Positions 1-6,337 of a stretch of 64,000 nucleotides of DNA are shown here, piece by piece; positions within the stretch are counted from its first letter, which is position 1, and every line of letters starts with the position of its first letter. Under the pieces are notes generated by a model. It made no database searches and was not told the DNA's origin. It worked only from the letters and a program-made list of their open reading frames with translations. Both the position numbers and the translations under genes were made by a program. The DNA comes from Cyprinodon diabolis (Eukaryota; Chordata; Actinopteri; Cyprinodontiformes; Cyprinodontidae): positions 1,709,749 through 1,773,748 of the forward strand of contig CM060066.1 of NCBI GenBank assembly GCA_030533445.1, given 5' to 3'.

Positions 1-188
1 CAAGCTTCAAACAGATTTTACCTCTGCTGTTTTAAACAGCACATATTAATCTAATGGAGGGTGAAAGGACTGATTTAACATTGGGAAATGGATACTATAT
101 GACTGCTGTCCATGACACTTCCCTTGCCACTCAGCACTGATAGACTTTCAAAATAAGACTCCAGGGACCCTACAAAATAAAAGCCTCT
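1..188 (+). repeat. Block A subrepeat 1 (partial), unit 1
   Basis: First of three related segments in block A. It ends in the conserved block tagactttcaaaataagac through aaaagcctct (141-188), which recurs at 432-480 and, more diverged, at 731-778. It is shorter than the other two and its first part is joined to the end of the preceding unit. The same structure is present in every unit at the corresponding offset. Confidence 0.8.
25..41. repeat. Perfect palindrome near the unit start
   Basis: TGCTGTTT-T-AAACAGCA has 8-bp perfect arms around a single T. It recurs unchanged at the same offset in the units I inspected. It could be a dyad protein-binding site or simply a satellite feature. Confidence 0.7.
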
Positions 189-480
189 ATATTTTTTTAC
201 ATATATTTATTGCCCTATATGGCTCAACATTATGACCCAAACTCAACCCCGTTTTAGAGAATAGACTCTAGGAGACTGTTTAAAACACACCCTATAGCAA
301 ATTTCAAAATAAAAGCCTCCCATTTCCGCTTCATCTACTGCCCTAATAACATGGAAAAAGAGTGATTTAACGATTGGAAAGTAATCAACTATCATTGACG
401 GGTCTGAACATTTTCTATAAACACAACTCTGTTGGACTTTCAAAATAAGACTCCAGGGACCCTACAAAATAAAAGCCTCT
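189..480 (+). repeat. Block A subrepeat 2, unit 1
   Basis: About 292 bp. It aligns with 481-778 through shared strings in the same order: tggctcaacattatgaccca, agactctag, aaacacaccc, agcaaatttca, aataaaag, ctaataacatgg, agtgatttaac and the closing gactttcaaaataagac block. It contains several AATAAA hexamers on the + strand. Confidence 0.8.
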
Positions 481-778
481 AGATTATACTAATGCATTAA
501 TTGATGCAAATGGCTCAACATTATGACCCAAACTCTTCCAGGTTGTTTTTATTAGACTCTAGTGACCTTTTCAAAACACACCCAGAGCAAATTTCACAAT
601 AAAAGTCTCCCATTTACTCTGTAATACAGCAACTATTCACCTAATAACATGGAAAACCAGTGATTTAACATTTGGAAATGGATTCTATATCACTGCTGGG
701 CGTGACCCATCTTTTGATGCACATTCATGATAGACTTTCAAAATAAGACTACAAGGACTCTACAGAATAAAAGCCTCT
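481..778 (+). repeat. Block A subrepeat 3, unit 1
   Basis: About 298 bp, with the same ordered motifs as subrepeat 2 but a diverged closing block (actacaaggactctacagaa). It contains a perfect octamer ATGCAAAT at 504-511 that subrepeat 2 lacks. A 76-residue frame is open across this subrepeat in 11 units, those with four C in cacccc near 568. The other units break it with a one-base change, which argues against coding. Confidence 0.8.
504..511 (+). promoter_or_regulatory. Perfect octamer (POU-type) sequence ATGCAAAT
   Basis: The exact octamer consensus for POU-domain factors lies next to TAAT-containing sequence (gcattaattg). It recurs at this offset in every unit seen, giving about 20 sites in the window. 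Binding is not shown; only the match is observed. Confidence 0.3.
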
Positions 779-854
779 TCCTTATACACACTCATACATT
801 CTGGCATATTGCTCATTGCCATTGGTGATTTCATCACTGCAATGGCTCTTAGAA

Positions 855-1055
855 GGCGGGCGGAGCCCGCCAATGGTAACAGGCGGGCGGAGCCCGCCAA
901 AGGTGATTACATCACTGCAATGGCTCTTAGCAGGCGGGCGGAGCCCGCCATTGGTGATTTCATCACTGCAATGGCTCTTAGAAGGCGGGCAGAGCCCGCC
1001 ATTGGTGATTTTTTTCTTCACTGAGATGGCTCCTAGCAGGCGGGCGAAGCCCGCC
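855..1055. repeat. Block B: GC hairpin minisatellite, five hairpins, unit 1
   Basis: Five copies of GGCGGGC-NNN-GCCCGCC lie at 855-871, 882-898, 933-949, 984-1000 and 1039-1055, with three-base loops gga, gga, gga, aga and gaa. They are spaced 51 bp apart, apart from one 27-bp short step and a diverged last step. The spacer itself holds GTGAT-TTC-ATCAC, a second small inverted repeat. Loops vary between units (gga, aga, gaa, tga, caa, agt) while stems are mostly kept. Units 8 and 14 have three hairpins and unit 10 has four in perfect 51-bp register. Confidence 0.92.
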
Positions 1056-1226
1056 AACTGGGCTTTACCCACTGTGTTTCAATATGGACAACCCATATTA
1101 CCCTTGTGCATCATACGCTGTGCACGTCTATTTCCCAGATTTCAGCACAAGTGGCACACAGCTCTCTTTGCCCATGAACTTGCCCTCTTTCCTTCCCTCA
1201 GCAGCCCTCAAAGGCGTAAGCAGTTG

Positions 1227-1281
1227 GTCTGGGGAGCCCCGACGTCACTTGCCAGGGCCGTATTGGCCCGGTTCCCCAGAC
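1227..1281. repeat. Nested stem-loop in block C, unit 1
   Basis: GTCTGGGGA at 1227-1235 pairs with TCCCCAGAC at 1273-1281. The stem extends inward by gcc/ggt with one G-T pair. Inside the loop, GGGCC-gtatt-GGCCC at about 1255-1269 is a second perfect hairpin. The loop also contains gacgtcac, a 7-of-8 match to a CRE. The structure is retained in all units I checked, except that unit 10 changes one stem base (ggtctggtga). Confidence 0.8.
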
Positions 1282-1290
1282 GGGCAGTAG

Positions 1291-1325
1291 GTGGCCCCCC
1301 TCAAAATTTCTTTAGAAATTTTCTA
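1291..1325. repeat. AT hairpin flanked by a GC arm beside the minisatellite locus, unit 1
   Basis: AAAATTTCT-TT-AGAAATTTT (1303-1322) is a perfect 9-bp-arm hairpin. Immediately before it, GTGGCCCCCC (1291-1300) is the exact reverse complement of the first ten bases of the 66-bp minisatellite. In minisatellite-bearing units the two GC arms therefore enclose the AT hairpin. Units without the minisatellite keep only the left arm. Confidence 0.85.
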
Positions 1326-1334
1326 GTTATTATA
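1326..1334 (+). repeat. Empty minisatellite locus with a short TTA tract (unit 1)
   Basis: ctagttattataattc joins block C directly to block D. The same empty allele, with one to three extra TTA, is present in units 2, 4, 5, 7, 8, 10, 11, 12, 13, 14, 16 and 20. In filled units the minisatellite sits exactly within this TTA tract. Confidence 0.85.
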
Positions 1335-1580
1335 ATTCTCCCGTATACCCAAAACTTCGGCGCGTAACTAGTCCCGCACGGTTTGGCGGATCGGGCCCAA
1401 AGTTGGCACACGCGTCGGGACCAATGGGGTGATGTGTGCTTGTATAAAACTTTCTCATTAGTCCGAAGGTTTGCGAATTATTAGCGAAAACGTCGCAAAA
1501 AAATCCCATAGGAAATGAATGGGGAGAGGAAAAAAAAAGCATAAAAAACAGCACTTCACTGTGTCGGCATACATTCACCT
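1335..1580 (+). other. CpG-rich block D, unit 1
   Basis: A stretch dense in CpG (ttcggcgcg, cccgcacgg, cacgcgtcggg, aaaacgtcgc) inside an otherwise AT-rich unit. It contains CCCAT-aggaaatga-ATGGG at 1505-1523, an inverted repeat that I associate, from memory only, with repeats in fish genomes. Most differences between units in this block are C-to-T or G-to-A at CpG. An 82-residue antisense frame covers the block in all units. It has no recognisable domain and is not called as a gene. Confidence 0.7.
1421..1449 (+). promoter_or_regulatory. Candidate core promoter: CCAAT and TATAAAA
   Basis: CCAAT at 1421-1425 is followed by TATAAAA at 1443-1449, downstream of CpG-rich sequence. A TATA box here would place initiation near 1475. 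The CCAAT lies closer to the TATA than is usual. The TATAAAA is intact in all 20 units (positions are given in the unit entries). No transcript is visible from sequence alone, and an AT-rich genome yields such motifs by chance. Confidence 0.25.
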
Positions 1581-1708
1581 AGAAAAACAGTTTGAAGCTC
1601 AGTTTGTAGATAAATCCTTCGTCTATTTAAAACTGAAGACGGTATGTTGATAACTGCTACGGTTTTTGTATAATCAGACCTCAAGCGCCACAAAGTTTTA
1701 GCAAAATC

Positions 1709-2142
1709 CAGCCTGCTAGAGTGGAGCAACTGAAAAGCTAGAGTGTGAGGCAGGCGTTTTTTAAACACAAAAAAACATTTTAAACTCGCCCTCACGGCCA
1801 CATATTTATAGCTAGAGTCACCATTTTTGGTCAGTTTGTAGACTGAAATCTCTGGACCCACACAATATCTTCGGAATTACGGTAGGATTAATACTTTTCC
1901 TTAAAAACCCTCCAGACCGACCTAAAGTCGATGAAAATCAGAGCCGTTTTTCATTGGTTTTGGAGCAGAAGAGGGGAGAAAAACGAATCAGACTATGTGT
2001 TTTAAACTCGTCATAAATATTTTTCTGAATGACACACATACACCAAAGTTGGCATAGTTGGAGTCGAAGGATGACTGACGCTCACGGTGAAAAAATTTTT
2101 TGAATAACTCATACGGTTTTTGCTCAGCAGTCGTTTGTTCGG
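1709..2142 (+). repeat. Block E long module, copy 1 (unit 1)
   Basis: Homologous to about 2640-3066. The best-conserved part is 1795-1934 against 2711-2850 (offset 916), where I count roughly nine differences in 140 bp. It starts at ctcgccctcacggccacata and includes tcttcggaattacggtagga. It ends in the recurrent core motif. Confidence 0.8.
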
Positions 2143-2144
2143 AG
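2113..2144 (+). repeat. Recurrent core motif of block E, first of four (unit 1)
   Basis: The core begins acggttttt, contains ctcagcagtcgtttg and ends ttcgga. It recurs at 2345-2376, 2568-2599 and 3037-3068 with zero to three changes, while the sequence around it differs strongly between short and long modules. A fifth, badly decayed version may start at 1659. The selective conservation of this segment is what makes it a candidate binding site. Confidence 0.7.
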
Positions 2145-2223
2145 GACATTTTAAGCACCTGAAAGCTGAGTGACATTGACCTGCTGCAGCTAGCTCAATT
2201 AGAAGCTTAGGTGTGATGAAACG

Positions 2224-2253
2224 TTTTTTCTTTTTCTTTCTCTTCCCATTCAG
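2224..2253 (+). promoter_or_regulatory. Splice-acceptor-like tract
   Basis: A nearly pure pyrimidine run (ttttttctttttctttctct) is followed by tcccattcag, the classic form of a 3' splice site on the + strand. It is kept in the other units. Unit 5 has cag followed by gttgtag, and unit 9 has cccgttcag. Function is inferred only from form. Confidence 0.3.
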
Positions 2254-2474
2254 TTTGTAGATGATCTACAGCCATGAAAGTTACTCCAATTGAAGACAAG
2301 ATATAGCTGTCGCTTAGATAAAAAGAATTTTTCAGATACCTTTTACGGTTTTTACTCAGCAGTCGTTTGTTCGGAGGGGTGCTTTAGCAGCTAAAAGGTG
2401 AGTGAGAGTGAGGTCCTGCAGTTAAAAGAAAGGGAGGAGCAGGTGGGCCAACCATTTTGTTTGTGCTTCGTTTT
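2252..2474 (+). repeat. Block E short module, copy 1 (unit 1)
   Basis: About 223 bp, aligned to the next module through gaccta/gatcta cag, catgaa, agaatttttcagata, ttttacggttttt and the core motif. It follows a long polypyrimidine tract and contains a consensus-like splice donor at 2395-2403. Confidence 0.75.
2254..2397 (+). other. Candidate internal exon between acceptor-like and donor-like sites
   Basis: Bounded by the acceptor-like cag at 2251-2253 and by AAG|GTGAGT at 2395-2403, a full donor consensus, this 144-nt segment has the size of a typical internal exon. A weaker upstream donor, ACG|GTATGT at 1639-1647, would define a first exon running from the TATA-based start near 1475. The segment has in-frame stops, so a spliced product would be non-coding. 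AATAAA hexamers in block A of the next unit could end the transcript. This is a hypothesis from motif order, not a gene call. Confidence 0.2.
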
Positions 2475-2700
2475 GGGTTGTGAAAGACCTACAGACATGA
2501 AGGTTACCCCAGTCTGAGACAAAGGATAGATGTTGCTTTCACTGAAAGAATTTTTCAGATATCTTTTACGGTTTTTGCTCAGCAGTCGTTTGTTCGGAGG
2601 GTAAGCACCTGGAAGCTAGCTGACAGTTAGCTTCTGCAGCAGCCTGCTAGAGTGCAGCTGCTGAAATCTTAGTGTGAGGCGGCCATTTTTTTCAGATCAA
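2475..2700 (+). repeat. Block E short module, copy 2 (unit 1)
   Basis: Second copy of the short module, more diverged outside the core. It merges into the long-module copy near 2640 (agcctgctagagtg, also at about 1709). Confidence 0.7.
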
Positions 2701-3066
2701 ACATCTTATTCTCGCCCTCACGGCCACATATTTGGAGCTACAGTCACCATTTTTGGTCAGTTTGTAGACTGAAACCTCTGGACTCACACAATGTCTTCGG
2801 AATTACGGTAGGATTAATACTTTTCCTTAAAAACCCTCCAGACCAACCTAAAGTCGATGAGAGTTTCAGCCTTTCTCTATTCTTTTTGAGCTGAAGATGG
2901 GAGAGAAACGAATCAGACTATGTGTTTTCACTCGTCATAAATATTTTTCTGAATGACACACATACACCAAAGTTGGTATAGTTGGAGTCGAAGGATTGCT
3001 GATGCTCATGGTGAAAATGTTTTTTGAATAACTCATACGGTTTTTGATCAGTAGTCGTTTGTTCGG
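2640..3066 (+). repeat. Block E long module, copy 2 (unit 1)
   Basis: Second copy of the 1709-2142 module, ending in the fourth core motif (3037-3068), which has gatcagtag where the others have gctcagcag. The remaining 100 bp to the unit end (3069-3168) show no repeat relationship that I can see. Confidence 0.8.
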
Positions 3067-3168
3067 TGCCGTTCTTCCCATACAAAAAAGCCTGGGAAGA
3101 AGAAACCAATAGTGAGTGCAGCTGTTGTCTGTGTCAGTGAGAGGCTCGTTAAGCGTTGTCAAGGTTAC

Positions 3169-6100
3169 CAAGCTTCAAACAGATTTTACCTCTGCTGTTT
3201 TAAACAGCACATATTAATCTAATGGAGGGTGAAAGGACTGATTTAACATTGGGAAATGGATACTATATGACTGCTGTACATGACACTTCCCTTGCCACTC
3301 AGCACTGATAGACTTTCAAAATAAGACTCCAGGGACCCTACAAAATAAAAGCCTCTATATTTTTTACATATATTTATTGCCCTATATGGCTCAACATTAT
3401 GACCCAAACTCAACCCCGTTTTAGAGAATAGACTCTAGGAGACTGTTTAAAACACACCCTATAGCAAATTTCAAAATAAAAGCCTCCCATTTCCGCTTCA
3501 TCTACTGCCCTAATAACATGGAAAAAGAGTGATTTAACGATTGGAAAGTAATCAACTATCATTGACGGGTCTGAACATTTTCTATAAACACAACTCTGTT
3601 GGACTTTCAAAATAAGACTCCAGGGACCCTACAAAATAAAAGCCTCTAGATTATAGTAATGCATTAATTGATGCAAATGGCTCAACATTATGACCCAAAC
3701 TCTTCCAGGTTGTTTTTATTAGACTCTAGTGACCTTTTCAAAACACACCCCAGAGCAAATTTCACAATAAAAGTCTACCATTTACTCTGTAATACAGCAA
3801 CTATTCACCTAATAACATGGAAAACCAGTGATTTAACATTTGGAAATGGATTCTATATCACTGCTGGGCGTGACCCATCTTTTGATGCACATTCATGATA
3901 GACTTTCAAAATAAGACTACAAGGACTCTACAGAATAAAAGCCTCTTCCTTATACACACTCATACATTCTGGCATATTGCTCATTGCCATTGGTGATTTC
4001 ATCACTGCAATGGCTCTTAGAAGGCGGGCGGAGCCCGCCAATGGTAACAGGCGGGCGGAGCCCGCCAAAGGTGATTACATCACTGCAATGGCTCTTAGCA
4101 GGCGGGCGGAGCCCGCCATTGGTGATTTCATCACTGCAATGGCTCTTAGAAGGCGGGCAGAGCCCGCCATTGGTGATTTTTTTCTTCACTGAGATGGCTC
4201 CTAGCAGGCGGGCGAAGCCCGCCAACTGGGCTTTACCCACTGTGTTTCAATATGGACAACCCATATTACCCTTGTGCATCATACGCTGTGCACGTCTATT
4301 TCCCAGATTTCAGCACAAGTGGCACACAGGTCTCTTTGCCCATGAACTTGCCCTCTTTCCTTCCCTCAGCAGCCCTCAAAGGCGTAAGCAGTTGGTCTGG
4401 GGAGCCCCGACGTCACTTGCCAGGGCCGTATTGGCCCGGTTCCCCAGACGGGCAGTAGGTGGCCCCCCTCAAAATTTCTTTAGAAATTTTCTAGTTATTA
4501 TAATTCTCCCGTATACCCAAAACTTCGGCGCGTAACTAGTCCCGCACGGTTTGGCGGATCGGGCCCAAAGTTGGCACACGCGTCGGGACCAATGGGGTGA
4601 TGTGTGCTTGTATAAAACTTTCTCATTAGTCCGAAGGTTTGCGAATTATTAGCGAAAACGTCGCAAAAAAATCCCATAGGAAATGAATGGGGAGAGGGAA
4701 AAAAAAGCATAAAAAACAGCACTTCACTGTGTCGCCATACATTCACCTAGAAAAACAGTTTGAAGCTCAGTTTGTAGATAAATCCTTCGTCTATTTAAAA
4801 CTGAAGACGGTATGTTGATAACTGCTACGGTTTTTGTATAATCAGACCTCAAGCGCCACAAAGTTTTAGCAAAATCCAGCCTGCTAGAGTGGAGCAACTG
4901 AAAAGCTAGAGTGTGAGGCAGGCGTTTTTTAAACACAAAAAAACATTTTAAACTCGCCCTCACGGCCACATATTTATAGCTAGAGTCACCATTTTTGGTC
5001 AGTTTGTAGACTGAAATCTCTGGACCCACACAATATCTTCGGAATTACTGTAGGATTAATACTTTTCCTTAAAAACCCTCCAGACCGATCTAAAGTCGAT
5101 GAAAATCAGAGCCGTTTTTCATTGGTTTTGGAGCAGAAGAGGGGAGAAAAACTAATCAGACTATGTGTTTTAAACTCGTCATAAATATTTTTCTGAATGA
5201 CACACATACACCAAAGTTGGCATAGTTGGAGTCGAAGGATGACTGACGCTCACGGTGAAAAAATTTTTTGAATAACTCATACGGTTTTTGCTCAGCAGTC
5301 GTTTGTTCGGAGGACATTTTAAGCACCTGAAAGCTGAGTGACAGTGACCTGCTGCAGCTAGCTCAATTAGAAGCTTAGGTGTGATGAAACGTTTTTTCTT
5401 TTTCTTTCTCTTCCCATTCAGTTTGTAGATGACCTACAGCCATGAAAGTTACTCCAATTGAAGACAAGATATAGCTGTCGCTTAGATAAAAAGAATTTTT
5501 CAGATACCTTTTACGGTTTTTACTCAGCAGTCGTTTGTTCGGAGGGGTGCTTTAGCAGCTAAAAGGTGAGTGAGAGTGAGGTCCTGCAGTTCAAACAAAG
5601 GGAGGAGCAGGTGGGCCAACCATTTTGTTTGTGCTTCGTTTTGGGTTGTGAAAGACCTACAGACATGAAGGTTACCCCAGTCTGAGACAAAGGATAGATG
5701 TTGCTTTCACTGAAAGAATTTTTCAGATATCTTTTACGGTTTTTGCTCAGCAGTCGTTTGTTCGGAGGGTAAGCACCTGGAAGCTAGCTGACAGTTAGCT
5801 TCTGCAGCAGCCTGCTAGAGTGCAGCTGCTGAAATCTTAGTGTGAGGCGGCCATTTTTTTAAGATCAAACATCTTATTCTCGCCCTCACGGCCACATATT
5901 TGGAGCTACAGTCACCATTTTTGGTCAGTTTGTAGACTGAAACCTCTGGACTCACACAATGTCTTCGGAATTACGGTAGGATTAATACTTTTCCTTAAAA
6001 ACCCTCCAGACCAACCTAAAGTCGATGAGAGTTTCAGCCTTTCTCTATTCTTTTTGAGCTGAAGATGGGAGAGAAACGAATCAGACTATGTGTTTTCAAC

Positions 6101-6337
6101 TCGTCATAAATATTTTTCTGAATGACACACATACACCAAAGTTGGCATAGTTGGAGTCGAAGGATTGCTGATGCTCATGGTGAAAATGTTTTTTGAATAA
6201 CTCATACGGTTTTTGATCAGTAGTCGTTTGTTCGGTGTCGTTCTTCCCATACAAAAAAGCCTGGGAAGAAGAAACCAATAGTGAGTGCAGCTGTTGTCTG
6301 TGTCAGTGAGAGGCTCGTTAAGCGTTGTCAAGGTTAC
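3169..6337 (+). repeat. Macrosatellite unit 2 (3,169 bp)
   Basis: Zero-copy minisatellite allele. GC hairpin cluster 4023-4223, TATAAAA 4611-4617. Private changes include gtctaccatt near 3773, cacaggtctc near 4329, ttactgtagg near 5045, gatctaaag near 5088 and aaactaatc near 5149. After about 5155 it carries the same variants as unit 18 (for example ggtgtcgttc near 6235), which marks the left part of the 51,724-bp-offset duplication. Confidence 0.95.

Larger units (their letters stand above)
1..3168 (+). repeat. Macrosatellite unit 1 (3,168 bp)
   Basis: Reference copy for the internal map below. It has no 66-bp minisatellite; the variable locus holds only a short TTA tract. Its GC hairpin cluster is at 855-1055 and its TATAAAA at 1443-1449. 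Private or rare states are a run of seven T near 190 (shared with unit 18), a one-base deletion near 2930 that removes the frame of a short antisense ORF seen in most other units, and gacattgacc near 2172 where others have gacagtgacc. Confidence 0.95.

Noticed and set aside
243..443. 66-residue antisense frame, near invariant in all units
   Set aside because: It lies inside the AATAAA-rich subrepeat, has no domain or homologous frame in subrepeat 3, and conservation follows from array homogenisation.
984..1020. Rho-independent terminator (GC hairpin then T run)
   Set aside because: The hairpin is followed by attggtgat before the T run, and nothing else suggests a bacterial genome. It is part of the hairpin minisatellite.
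1326..1334. Telomeric or simple-sequence identity of the TTA tract
   Set aside because: It is a short variable trinucleotide tract and not a telomere repeat; its only role here is as the insertion point of the minisatellite.
1556..1861. 101-residue antisense frame present in every unit
   Set aside because: Its persistence is expected when units are nearly identical. It begins at GTG, has no recognisable domain, and the substitutions between units look neutral (R/C, P/A, M/L).
2128..2144. CENP-B box in the block E core motif
   Set aside because: The core has TCG and CGG, but the spacing between them and the flanking bases do not fit the essential CENP-B box positions.
1..3168. rDNA spacer, 5S, tRNA or snRNA tandem cluster
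   Set aside because: I found no rRNA, 5S, tRNA or U snRNA gene body or internal promoter boxes in the unit on either strand.
1..3168. Tandemly amplified transposon
   Set aside because: There are no terminal inverted repeats or LTRs at consistent unit ends, no target-site duplication and no enzyme-coding sequence. Block D may derive from an old mobile element, but I cannot define its ends.
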